This document shows, piece by piece, positions 1-7,296 of a DNA stretch of 13,509 nt. Source of the stretch: Methylococcaceae bacterium NSM2-1 (GTDB taxonomy: Bacteria > Pseudomonadota > Gammaproteobacteria > Methylococcales > Methylomonadaceae); the NCBI GenBank assembly GCA_002256705.1, contig NQJI01000017.1, positions 24,889 through 38,397 on the forward strand. The letters are read 5' to 3'. Within the stretch, counting starts at the first letter, position 1. Each line of letters opens with the position of its first letter. The notes under the pieces are model-generated. The model worked only from the letters and a program-made list of their open reading frames with translations. It was not told the origin of the DNA and made no database searches. The position numbers were made by a program, and so were the translations under genes.

Positions 1-866
1 CGTTTTTCAATAAACTGAATGATCATATCGGCGATGTCCTTTCCACTGGCTGTTTCAATGCCTTTTAAGCCAGGGGATGAATTAACTTCCATTATAACCG
101 GCCCATGATTGGAACGCAGCATATCAACACCGCAGACATTCAGCCCCATTATTCTTGCTGCGCGCACTGCGGTTGAGCGTTCTTCAGGGGTCAGGCGTAT
201 CAGGGTCGCTGAGCCACCGCGATGCAGATTTGAACGGAATTCGCCTTCCGAGGCCTGTCGCTTCATCGCCGCAACCACTTTATCACCGACAACAAAGCAC
301 CGGATATCACTGCCCCCCGCTTCCTTAATGAATTCCTGCACCATAATGTTGGCATTGAGTCCCATAAAAGCCTGAATAACACTTTCTGCGGCATTATGGG
401 TTTCTGCCAGTACCACACCGATTCCTTGAGTGCCTTGCAATAGTTTAATCACCAATGGCGCGCCACCGACTTGAGAAATTAAATCTTCAATATCATCCGG
501 GTTATTGGCAAAACCAGTCACTGGCAAACCAATGCCCTTTCTGGCCAATAACTGAATTGACCGTAATTTATCCCTTGAACGTGATATGGCCACTGATTCA
601 TTGAGTGGAAAGACATTCATCATTTCAAATTGCCTTAATACTGCAGTACCGTAAAATGTCACTGAGGCACCAATTCGAGGAATAACGGCATCAAATCCGG
701 TCAAGTCTTCCCCCCGATAATGGATGGATGGATTATGCGAAGTAATATTCATATAGCAACGCAATACATCCAAAACCCGTACCTCATGTCCGCGTGCCTG
801 TGCGGCCTCAACCAAGCGAGCGGTTGAATATAGTTTAGAGTTGCGGGATAAAATAGCAATTTTCAT
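1..866 (-). CDS. rimK: RimK, ribosomal protein S6-L-glutamate ligase (partial, C-terminus outside window)
   Basis: This is an ATP-grasp ligase that adds glutamate residues to the C-terminus of ribosomal protein S6 in the cytoplasm. The translation starts [20 protein letters not shown] and stays colinear with E. coli RimK over 288 residues. Recognisable blocks are the N-terminal [20 protein letters not shown], the [11 protein letters not shown] stretch, the ATP-grasp segment [20 protein letters not shown], the [20 protein letters not shown] lid region, and the metal and substrate end [14 protein letters not shown]. coli RimK has about 300 residues, so only around a dozen residues should lie beyond position 1. 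No frameshift is seen. The ATG at 864-866 is the family start. The gene reads in the same direction as the remnant and the AI-2E gene upstream of it. Related ATP-grasp ligases of the LysX/RimK group are the only real alternative. Confidence 0.95.
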   Translation of the reverse strand, partial: MKIAILSRNSKLYSTARLVEAAQARGHEVRVLDVLRCYMNITSHNPSIHYRGEDLTGFDAVIPRIGASVTFYGTAVLRQFEMMNVFPLNESVAISRSRDKLRSIQLLARKGIGLPVTGFANNPDDIEDLISQVGGAPLVIKLLQGTQGIGVVLAETHNAAESVIQAFMGLNANIMVQEFIKEAGGSDIRCFVVGDKVVAAMKRQASEGEFRSNLHRGGSATLIRLTPEERSTAVRAARIMGLNVCGVDMLRSNHGPVIMEVNSSPGLKGIETASGKDIADMIIQFIEK

Positions 867-894
867 AGGTTCTCGAATTAACACTTAGGATAAG

Positions 895-1101
895 TTATAT
901 TTTGGCACGAAATATGGCAACAAGCATTAGAAATACCTGTACGATAGCAAAAACTGGCGGCTTATAAGGGAATGTGAAAAAAGGAGGCTCTTCCTGATTT
1001 GGCGCAGTAACCACCTGATCGAATAAGTACTGATAGTAATGGTTTATAGGGTCGGTCGAAAAACCTTGCGTGAAGCGGAAATCAATAGATTTTGTAACCG
1101 A
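895..1101 (-). pseudogene. Coding-like remnant upstream of rimK, no start codon
   Basis: The minus strand is open for about 69 codons and ends at a TAA 28 bases before the rimK start. It has no ATG near its beginning. The peptide looks protein-like: it contains FRFTQGFSTDPINHYYQYLF, then a proline-rich PPFFTFPYKPP, then a hydrophobic segment VFAIVQVFLMLVAIF ending in RAKI, like a C-terminal single-pass membrane tail. Going further upstream in the same frame, two stop codons interrupt further readable sequence that reaches back to the AI-2E gene end. I do not recognise the family. It could be the decayed 3' end of a membrane protein gene, or a chance open frame; a non-ATG start is less likely. 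Confidence 0.3.
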
Positions 1102-1185
1102 TTATCGTGAAAGGGCTTGTTAAGTCTCTAATTTGAAGGGGGAGACAGGCTGGTTGGCAATGATTTTATGACTTACCCGGCGCGA

Positions 1186-2265
1186 CTATTCCGACGAAGA
1201 ATCGGTATTGAGCCATAAAAAAAACAGTTCATAGCCAAGCGATAAAATCACCGCGCCAATGAAAAGACCGATAACACCCGAACTGAGAAGTCCGCCAATC
1301 GCACCGATGAAAATAATAGCCATAGGTGTCTTGACGCCACGGCCCAGCAGGATAGGTTTAAGAATATTGTCTATTAAACTGAGAGGAATACTCCAGATCA
1401 GGAATGCCATAGCAGTAAACGTGTCAGCTGTATAAAACAGGTAGATTATTACAGGAATCAGGATCGGGGCGATACCTATCTGGGCTATGGACAAAATCAG
1501 GCAAAGCAGGGCCCAAAGACCAGCTGCCGGTACCCCTGCTACCATAAAACCGAGACCAGCAAGAAGGCTTTGAATTAACGCTACGCCTAAAATACCATTC
1601 GCCACACTGCGTATCGTTGCTTCTGCAAGGTCGGCGTAATCAGCGCCTTTTTCATCAGCAAGTCGACGAGTAATAGAACGTGCAGTACGATTGCTGCTGC
1701 TGGAATTAGCCAGCAAGATTCCAGCAATAATGATGGCAATCACAAAATGCAAAATCGCGATTCCTGCACCGGTAGCCGCTGACAATAACCAGCTACCGAT
1801 GACTTTGAGTACAGGTGTCAACTGCTGCAAAGCGCTGTGGATATTTTCCGAGGCGAGCAGCCAAAACTTGGCTAGCGGTTCACCGATAATCATCAAGTTA
1901 TGAAGATTCTCAGGCGGCGGCGGAATTGACAGAGAGCCATCTTTTATTTTCTCTGCCAGCATTTTTAGTCCATCGATCAGCGTTTCAGTAAGTAACACAG
2001 TTGGAACGATCAGTATGATCAGGAAGACAAAAGTAAACACCGTAGCCGCAAGTTTGTGCCTTTCACCAAGAGCTGTCCGCAGCCGGCTGTAAAGAGGATG
2101 AGCTGCAATGGCAATAATGCCCCCCCAGATTATCGGAGTTATAAACGGCTCGACGATCTTGAAACACCAGACTGTAATGATTATTAACAGACCTATCCGG
2201 ATAGTTGCCTCAAGCGATCTATGGAGAAAAATTCTGTCGCTTGCTGACAGGTTGGAATCATTCAT
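1186..2265 (-). CDS. AI-2E family (PerM/YdiK-like, UPF0118) inner-membrane protein
   Basis: This 359-residue polytopic inner-membrane protein belongs to the AI-2E exporter superfamily, formerly DUF20/UPF0118, with E. coli relatives YdiK, PerM and TqsA. Only a few members have a tested role (autoinducer-2 export, or sodium/proton exchange), so no substrate is assigned. Hydrophobic segments lie near residues 22-54, 72-97, 155-186, 219-275 and 290-350, with the long soluble stretch at about 98-150 (amphipathic, containing the proline run PPPP) that is typical of the family. The C-terminal half shows the conserved ILSIAQIGIAPILIP, DNILKPILLGRG and MAIIFIGAIGGLLSSGVIGL blocks, which are closest to the YdiK subgroup. 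Length and ends are normal. The ATG at 2263-2265 is followed directly by a plausible short cytoplasmic N-terminus; only a weak purine stretch serves as ribosome binding site. Confidence 0.9.
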   Translation of the reverse strand: MNDSNLSASDRIFLHRSLEATIRIGLLIIITVWCFKIVEPFITPIIWGGIIAIAAHPLYSRLRTALGERHKLAATVFTFVFLIILIVPTVLLTETLIDGLKMLAEKIKDGSLSIPPPPENLHNLMIIGEPLAKFWLLASENIHSALQQLTPVLKVIGSWLLSAATGAGIAILHFVIAIIIAGILLANSSSSNRTARSITRRLADEKGADYADLAEATIRSVANGILGVALIQSLLAGLGFMVAGVPAAGLWALLCLILSIAQIGIAPILIPVIIYLFYTADTFTAMAFLIWSIPLSLIDNILKPILLGRGVKTPMAIIFIGAIGGLLSSGVIGLFIGAVILSLGYELFFLWLNTDSSSE

Positions 2266-2308
2266 GATGAAGCTCTTTTTTTATTATGATTTGTGAAGTT
2301 AAACATGC

Positions 2309-2411
2309 TTTCAAATAGTTATTCAAATCCAAAAACAGCGCATAACACTGTTTCATCTCAATATATGTTATATCGGCCATACAAGACAATGTCTGGAATA
2401 ACTATTTCAAA
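2309..2411. repeat. Imperfect inverted repeat (15 of 16 bases) 71 bp apart
   Basis: The arm at 2309-2324 (tttcaaatagttattc) is matched in inverted orientation by 2396-2411 (gaataactatttcaaa), with one mismatch. The two arms bound a 103-bp AT-rich, non-coding stretch between the divergent AI-2E gene and mutM. I see no target-site duplication. It may be a small palindromic element, a regulator-binding pair, or chance. Apart from this I see no gene in 2266-2598; the short open frames there have no protein-like composition. Confidence 0.35.
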
Positions 2412-2598
2412 CGTACAATGCCACCGAGTCCAAAACTGCCTCCATCCCGGGAATAAGCAATGCGGTTCTAACCACTGCTTCATCTGCTGTGTTGTTAGGT
2501 AAAAAAGCCTGGCATCCTCTACCTGACCGAGCTCTGATTGGCAGTCTCAACCATGTTAAACTTTACACTACAAAAACAAAACCAAGGCTCCAATCACC

Positions 2599-3414
2599 AT
2601 GCCTGAATTACCCGAAGTTGAAACAACCTGCCGCGGCATCGCGCCGCATATTGAAGGGCAAACTGTCAAACAGGTTATTATCCGCCAGCCTCAACTGCGC
2701 TGGCCTGTGCCTGAATCACTCAATCAGATTTTAACCGGGCTCACTATCCAGTCCGTCTCCAGAAGGGCAAAGTATCTGCTTTTCGCTACCAATGCGGGAA
2801 CAATGTTGTTGCATTTAGGCATGTCAGGCAGTTTAAGGATTATTATGACAGGGCAGGGGGCGGGTAAACACGACCATATTGATTTTATTTTTAACGACGG
2901 CACAGTGCTGCGTTTTAACGATCCACGCCGGTTTGGTGCGGTTTTATGGACTTCCGCACCCGTAGCAGAACATCAGCTCATCAAGGATTTAGGTCCTGAA
3001 CCCTTATTAACTGATTTTAACGGCGAACTGCTTTATTCGCTATCCAGAAACCGGAAAGTGCCGGTAAAATCCTTCATTATGGACAGCCACATCGTTGTTG
3101 GGGTTGGCAATATCTATGCAAATGAAGCTTTGTTTATGGCAGGCATATTGCCATCGCGTCAAGCGGGGAAAATTTCTTTAGCCCGTTATCAGAAACTGGC
3201 TGATTGTATTCGGGTAATTTTACAACATGCCATTCAGCAAGGCGGCACAACGTTGCGGGACTTTGTCAATGAAGCCGGAAAGCCCGGTTATTTCAAGCAA
3301 CAACTCAAGGTTTACGGCCGTACGGGTTTGCTTTGTGTTCACTGTCAACAACCCTTGAAAGAAATCAGGCTAGCTAACCGCTCAACAGTTTTTTGTAGCG
3401 ATTGTCAGCGATAA
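2599..3414 (+). CDS. mutM: Formamidopyrimidine-DNA glycosylase (Fpg/MutM)
   Basis: This base-excision repair enzyme removes 8-oxoguanine and formamidopyrimidines from DNA and cleaves the abasic site by beta,delta-elimination. It has 271 residues, the usual length. After removal of Met1 the N-terminus is PELPEVETTCRG, giving the catalytic Pro1 and Glu2 (mature numbering). The conserved lysine is in RRAKYLLF (K58 of the unprocessed chain). The helix-two-turn-helix block is VGVGNIYANEALF. The C-terminal zinc finger has cysteines at 246, 249, 266 and 269, with the conserved arginine at 261. The ATG at 2599 is fixed by the obligatory PELPE start; an AAGG 11 bases upstream is the likely ribosome binding site. 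It appears to be a single-gene unit, since a hairpin and a new promoter follow. Confidence 0.97.
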   Translation: MPELPEVETTCRGIAPHIEGQTVKQVIIRQPQLRWPVPESLNQILTGLTIQSVSRRAKYLLFATNAGTMLLHLGMSGSLRIIMTGQGAGKHDHIDFIFNDGTVLRFNDPRRFGAVLWTSAPVAEHQLIKDLGPEPLLTDFNGELLYSLSRNRKVPVKSFIMDSHIVVGVGNIYANEALFMAGILPSRQAGKISLARYQKLADCIRVILQHAIQQGGTTLRDFVNEAGKPGYFKQQLKVYGRTGLLCVHCQQPLKEIRLANRSTVFCSDCQR

Positions 3415-3426
3415 TCAACCACCCGT

Positions 3427-3450
3427 AGAGACGTGATAATTCGCGTCTTT
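3427..3450 (+). terminator. Weak hairpin terminator candidate after mutM
   Basis: AGAGACG (3427-3433) can pair with CGTCTTT (3444-3450), with one G-T wobble, and is followed by ACTTGCTTT. The stem lies 13 bases after the mutM stop and just before the next promoter. The T-tract is poor, so intrinsic termination would be inefficient. Confidence 0.4.
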
Positions 3451-3452
3451 AC

Positions 3453-3480
3453 TTGCTTTATAAAGATAACCCCCTATAAT
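3453..3480 (+). promoter_or_regulatory. Sigma70-type promoter of the B12 uptake operon
   Basis: A perfect -10 box TATAAT at 3475-3480 is preceded, after a 16-bp spacer, by a weak -35 TTGCTT at 3453-3458. The predicted transcription start, about 7 bases downstream, falls just before the first paired bases of the cobalamin riboswitch. Confidence 0.6.
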
Positions 3481-3489
3481 TGCGACCTG

Positions 3490-3678
3490 CTTTCAGGTTC
3501 CAGAAGATAGTCAAATCTAATGGTTAAACGGGAAGTCGGTAAGGTCTATGCCAAATCCGACGCTGCCCCCGCAACGGTATATAAGTAAAGGATCATCAGT
3601 ACGCCACTGTGTTATTGAGCATGGGAAGGTGATGATTCAGGTTCACGCCACTTATAAGCCCGGAGACCGGCCCGAAAG
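3490..3678 (+). ncRNA. Cobalamin (B12) riboswitch
   Basis: This leader RNA binds a cobalamin and lowers expression of the downstream uptake genes when B12 is plentiful. Visible consensus elements in order are: the outer-helix strand CTTTC (3490-3494), the AAACGGGAAGTCGGTAA block (from about 3526), GACGCTGCCCCCGCAAC (3559 onward), and the B12 box AAGCCCGGAGACCGGCC (about 3657-3673), closed by GAAAG (3674-3678). The riboswitch sits 124 bases before the btuB start, with the expression platform between them. Confidence 0.95.
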
Positions 3679-3690
3679 TATAATTCGCTA

Positions 3691-3799
3691 CAGCGGAGGG
3701 CTGTTTTGCGTAAGTGATTGTGCGCCTTCGTGTCTTTCGTCTTCTGTTGTCCTCCGTCGTAATTATTTAATCGCTATGCGCGGGCGGCGCAGAGGACAA
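3691..3799 (+). promoter_or_regulatory. Riboswitch expression platform with ribosome-binding-site sequestering helix
   Basis: TTGTCCTC (3747-3754) is the exact complement of GAGGACAA (3792-3799), which contains the btuB Shine-Dalgarno sequence just before the ATG at 3802. Upstream, CGGAGG (3694-3699) is the exact complement of CCTCCG (3751-3756), which overlaps the anti-Shine-Dalgarno strand. CGGAGG also forms the loop side of a small hairpin CAGC/GCTG (3691-3694 with 3700-3703). The two long-range helices exclude each other, so a translational on/off switch is likely. The pairings are read from sequence; the switching is inferred. Confidence 0.6.
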
Positions 3800-3801
3800 T
3801 C

Positions 3802-5621
3802 ATGCAAAAATTTATAGCCAGCTCATTGTTGCTTGCGGGTATTAATACCCAGTCACAAGCACAGGAAAATCCCACAGACAATTCGTTGGAATTACCCAAC
3901 ATGGTCGTTACGGCGACAAGATCAGAACTTGCCAAAAATCAGCTGGCGGCTGCGGCCACTGTCTATACGCGCAAGGATATTGAACGCCTTCAGGTTCAAA
4001 CTTTACCTGAGCTGTTAAAAGGCACGAGCGGAATCGACATGACACAAGCTGGCGGTTACGGAAAAACCACCAGTGTATTCATGCGCGGAACGAATTCCGA
4101 TCATGTGCTGGTACTGATTGATGGCATTAAAGTCGGCTCCGTTACCTTGGGTATGACACCTTTTGAATTCATTCCTATCGATCAAATAGAGCGTGTGGAA
4201 ATTATTAAAGGTCCTCAATCGAGTCTATACGGTTCGGAAGCGATAGGCGGGGTTATCCAGATTTTTACCCGTAAAGGCAATACCATGGAAAAACCCAGCG
4301 TCACGCTGGAAGCCGGCGGCGGCTCTTATGATACCTACCGAGTCGCCGGTACTGTCAGCGGCAAATGGAAAAACAGCTGGTATACAATGGTTTTAATGCC
4401 CGGCAACCAACCTCGGGGCCCTTCGGTGTTGATCAGCCAGACAACGATGGTTACGATAACGCGGCAGTAAATGCCCGGCTAGGTCACCGGTTTGACAACA
4501 ACGCCGAAGTGGAAGCCTTTTTTATGCGGACTCAGGGACATACCGACTATGACGGTAACTTCCAAAATAAAACGGAATTTGTAGAGCAGGTCGTCGGCGC
4601 TACAGGCAGTATGGACATAGTGGAAAACTGGCGCTCAACACTGCGTTTTGGACAAAGCCGGGATGATAACGACCAGTTTGCTCCGGATGATTCTTTCGCC
4701 AGCAAATTCAATAGTACCCGCTGGAATGCCAGTTGGCTGAATCAGTTTACCTTATCCGACAACCATCTACTGATTGCAGGCGCTGACTACCGCCTGGATG
4801 AAGTAGATAGCACGGAAAAATATACTGAAAACTCCCGTTATGATGTCGGCGTATTCACCGAATTACATAGCCAGCTATGGGATGACCATTTTGTTAATGC
4901 CTCATTACGCTGGGATGAAAATGAAGCCTTCGGCGACTATGTGACTGGCAATTTCGGCTGGCGATATAACTGGAATTACGGCATCAGCTTGTTGGCAAAC
5001 TTTGGCAACGCATTCAAGGCGCCATCGTTCAATGACCTTTATTTCCCGGATTTTGGCAACCCCAATCTGCAACCCGAAGAATCAACGTCGTTTGAAACCG
5101 GGCTTGCCGGTAACCATGACTGGGGTCAATGGGAAATACGTGCTTATCATACCGATATCGACAATTTGATCACGTCGGTCATGGATCCGGTAACTTTCAA
5201 TTTTAGTGCAGAAAACATCGGCAAGGCGCAAATTGACGGTATTGAAACTGAAATCGGCACTCAGTTGATGGGCTGGAATGGCAAACTGAGCATGAACCTG
5301 TTAAGCCCTAAAAACCGGGAGACTAATGCGCGATTGCCGCGCCGCGCCGAGAAAACCCTGGCGTTTGATTTATCCAGATCATTCGGGGCTGTTGATTTGG
5401 GCGCCAATGTACTGGCGCAAGGTGATCGTTTTGATAATACACAAAATACAATCAAAGTTGCAGGTTATGTAACCGTTGATTTAAGATCAGCCTATCATTT
5501 CAACAAAAACTGGATGCTGAGCGCCAAGCTGAACAATCTGCTGGATAAAAATTATCAAACAGTTGATACTTTTAATAGTGCAGGTAGAAACTTTTTTGTT
5601 TCAATTCATTATAACAACTGA
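3802..5621 (+). pseudogene. btuB: BtuB, TonB-dependent vitamin B12 receptor, interrupted by deletion plus frameshift
   Basis: This would encode the outer-membrane beta-barrel that imports cobalamins using TonB energy. The 5' part (3802 to about 4383) gives a signal peptide (first ~20 residues), the TonB box MVVTAT (residues 34-39), and a full plug domain with FMRGTNSDHVLVLIDGIKVG and the IERVEIIKGPQSSLYGSEA block. The reading then continues in another frame from about 4386 (NGFNARQPTSGP...) to 5621, giving the barrel strands and a normal receptor C-terminus LNNLLDKNYQTV...AGRNFFVSIHYNN. At the junction (SWY to NGFN), roughly ten residues expected in BtuB are absent, so bases were lost in a number not divisible by three. 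Without repair the product would stop at 4470, inside the barrel. The ATG at 3802 has an AGAGGA binding site. It is the first gene after the riboswitch. An assembly error is a serious alternative to true decay. Confidence 0.88.
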
Positions 5622-5711
5622 ATAACACATTAACTTCCAAGTCGGACGGATATTGCAAACACCGTCCTGAATAGTCCATCTCATTAACCGAATATTTCTG
5701 GAGATAACAAA

Positions 5712-6293
5712 ATGAACATAAAACAATGGTTGCAAGCTGAGTATTTACCCATTCCCCTGATTACGTTGATGGTGTTGACCCGCTTTCATCACTTTGGCGA
5801 TGTATTGCATCTTCCCGATGCCTCCCTGGCCGTTTTTTTCTTTGCCGGTTTTTACCGTAAAAAAGCGTTTTTGGGCTTCTTGCTAGCATTGGCCGCGTTG
5901 ATTGATTACATTGCCATAAAAAACGGCACCAGTAGCTGGTGCGTTTCACCTGCGTATGTTTTCCTGATTCCTACCTATGCCGTGATGTGGTTTGCCGGTC
6001 GCTACTGTTCAAAATTCAAATCAATGAAAATTACTGAACTGACTATGCAGTTTGGTCTCCTGATACTTGCGGCATCGGCTGCATTTGCCATTTCAAACGG
6101 CAGTTTTTATTTATTATCAGGACGTTATGATGGTTTTGGGTGGGTGCAATATGGTTTACGGATAGCTCAATATTACCTGCCTTATGTTGGTTATACCTTG
6201 GGTTATGTTGTTGCAGGTTGGTCAATCGTCAAACTATTCAATGCACTGCCGGACATGCGGCCAAAGTATGAAGAACTTGACAGAAGGAATTGA
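5712..6293 (+). CDS. btuM: BtuM-like cobalamin transporter (ECF S-component family)
   Basis: This is a 193-residue, very hydrophobic inner-membrane protein with about six membrane segments, starting from LPIPLITLMVLTRF and ending near YVGYTLGYVVAGWSIV. It fits BtuM, the small vitamin B12 transporter related to ECF S-components and found in proteobacteria without BtuCDF. In the studied Thiobacillus denitrificans protein, a conserved cysteine (about residue 80) coordinates the cobalt and removes the cyano group. Here the equivalent is Cys77 in SSWCVSPAYVFL, at the same place before a hydrophobic segment. It follows btuB by 90 bases, with a GGAG ribosome binding site, and shares the B12 riboswitch, which supports the role: BtuB brings cobalamin through the outer membrane and BtuM through the inner one. 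The short hairpin GGACGG/CCGTCC in the 5645-5667 gap has no T-run and is not a convincing terminator. Confidence 0.85.
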   Translation: MNIKQWLQAEYLPIPLITLMVLTRFHHFGDVLHLPDASLAVFFFAGFYRKKAFLGFLLALAALIDYIAIKNGTSSWCVSPAYVFLIPTYAVMWFAGRYCSKFKSMKITELTMQFGLLILAASAAFAISNGSFYLLSGRYDGFGWVQYGLRIAQYYLPYVGYTLGYVVAGWSIVKLFNALPDMRPKYEELDRRN

Positions 6294-6435
6294 TTTTTAT
6301 TGTGAAGACGGCTGGGTAGTTTATACCGCCGAATACCACTTGAAACGCGGCTATTGTTGTCATTCAGATTGCCGTCATTGCCCTTACGGTTATCAAGATG
6401 AGACTCAACAAAAGCCCGATGCCGCCAATGGATAG
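6268..6435 (+). CDS. Small Cys/His-rich protein (DUF5522-like), unknown function
   Basis: This 55-residue soluble protein overlaps the 3' end of btuM by 26 bases. It contains DFYCEDGWVVYTAEYHLKRG followed by YCCHSDCRHCPYG. The cysteines at 30, 31, 35 and 38 and the histidines at 24, 32 and 37 form a dense metal-ligand cluster. The pattern YHLKRGxCCxxxCRHCPY is that of a widespread small uncharacterised family that I believe is DUF5522; its function is not known to me. The ATG at 6268 is preferred because it starts just before the conserved part; ATG 6241 would add MHCRTCGQS, including two more cysteines, but lies wholly in btuM coding sequence and has no binding site. Overlap and direction imply translation with btuM in the B12-regulated operon. 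A role in metal or cobalt handling is only a guess. Confidence 0.75.
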   Translation: MKNLTEGIDFYCEDGWVVYTAEYHLKRGYCCHSDCRHCPYGYQDETQQKPDAANG

Positions 6436-6439
6436 ACAA

Positions 6440-7042
6440 ATGACAACAGCAACAATTGACTCAACCGTTATCAATCGTGAGACGGTTGAAAACCTGGACG
6501 GCACAAACACTGAATATACGTACTTTGAACCTACCGAAGAGAAGATGAAAGGGCTAGCGCAAGATTTGTTCTCGAAAAACTGGAACAAGATTGTCGTTGG
6601 CCCTTGTGTTGAAGGCGCAGTTTTTGAAATACGTTTTGCAGCAGAGCCGAAGCTTTCTTATCTCGATGGCTACCTGACCGTTGACCTGGGTCACTGGCAT
6701 TTTCATCTTTGCCTCGGACCGCACAAGAATTGTCCATCTGAGGAACTGAGAAAGAATCGCCCCGTTGCCAAATGTGCCTTTTTCGAAATGCGCGGCGGCA
6801 AATGCGGCGGCGGACGCAGTTGGGGCTTGCGTCTGTGGAACGGTTTTGGCGACCAATTGACAACAGTTTTTTTGCCTTCGCCGTTTTTATCTGACGAGCA
6901 GCAGGTATTGCCTGAACCGCATTGGGATCGCCTGGAACTTTATTACAGTTTGCGCGAAAAGTATTTAAGCGAACCAAAACGGGAAAACTTTAAGCCGGTA
7001 AATACGCCCGATGTTAATCCGTTTTTGAACGGGCACGGATGA
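6440..7042 (+). CDS. Conserved hypothetical protein with HxHxHxC motif, last gene of B12 operon
   Basis: I do not recognise a characterised family. The protein is about 200 residues, soluble, with no signal peptide or membrane segment. The centre has striking potential metal ligands: DLGHWHFHLCLGPHKNCP places His85, His87, His89, Cys91, His95 and Cys98 together, followed by Cys112 and Cys122 in KCAFFEMRGGKCGGGRSWGL. The C-terminal part (WNGFGDQLTTVFLPSPFL, then HWDRLELYYSLREKYL) looks structured. It begins 4 bases after the stop of the small Cys/His gene and is the fourth gene behind the cobalamin riboswitch. Comparative studies of B12 regulons list uncharacterised genes next to btuM (one labelled btuN); whether this is that gene I cannot tell. 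Upstream ATGs at 6398, 6419 and 6428 are possible but would overlap the previous gene. Metal or corrinoid binding is inferred from residues and context only. Confidence 0.8.
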   Translation: MTTATIDSTVINRETVENLDGTNTEYTYFEPTEEKMKGLAQDLFSKNWNKIVVGPCVEGAVFEIRFAAEPKLSYLDGYLTVDLGHWHFHLCLGPHKNCPSEELRKNRPVAKCAFFEMRGGKCGGGRSWGLRLWNGFGDQLTTVFLPSPFLSDEQQVLPEPHWDRLELYYSLREKYLSEPKRENFKPVNTPDVNPFLNGHG

Positions 7043-7128
7043 GAGTTATTTAACACTATTTGACCAGATTAGCCATTTCTGCCTATAGCGTGTGTGATTT
7101 AAAATACGGCTTGAATTGGTTACGAAAA

Positions 7129-7156
7129 GTACGGGCAAAATATCTTTTGCCCGTAC
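7129..7156. repeat. Perfect 12-bp palindrome arms with 4-base loop (possible operon-end hairpin)
   Basis: The arm gtacgggcaaaa (7129-7140), loop tatc, and arm ttttgcccgtac (7145-7156) form an uninterrupted hairpin 86 bases after the last gene of the B12 operon and before convergent glpD. It lacks a T-tract beyond the stem on either strand, so it is not a textbook intrinsic terminator. It could stabilise mRNA 3' ends or act with Rho. Confidence 0.65.
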
Positions 7157-7196
7157 AGATTACAGTCAAGCGACATAATATAAGTATCTGTAATAA

Positions 7197-7254
7197 TGTG
7201 GGGGCGACTTTAGTCGCCTACTCACCTCGCTGGGCGGCAAAAGTCGCCCCACAC
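7197..7254. repeat. REP-like inverted repeat between convergent genes
   Basis: The left arm tgtgggggcgacttt (7197-7211) and the right arm aaagtcgccccacac (about 7240-7254) are inverted copies differing by one extra G and the outermost base. The inside also carries AGTCGCC...GGCGGC complementarity. The GC-rich arms starting with GTGGGG and GCGACTTT, placed in a convergent intergenic spacer, resemble dispersed REP-type palindromes. Only one copy is visible here, so dispersal is not shown. Apart from this and the hairpin at 7129, the 254-base gap between the B12 operon and glpD holds nothing I recognise. Confidence 0.55.
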
Positions 7255-7296
7255 GGGGTATTGAAACAAGATGTTTCTTTAAAAAAGTGCTTCTAT

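Noticed and set aside
2293..2734. Two plus-strand open frames upstream of and overlapping mutM
   Set aside because: Composition is not protein-like, and the second overlaps the well-supported mutM start in another frame.
3548..3817. Plus-strand open frame of 89 codons before btuB
   Set aside because: It lies inside the cobalamin riboswitch and its expression platform; the sequence is explained by RNA structure.
4376..4392. Programmed frameshift or ribosomal bypass in btuB
   Set aside because: No slippery sequence is seen, and conserved residues are missing at the junction; bypassing would skip extra bases rather than replace lost ones.
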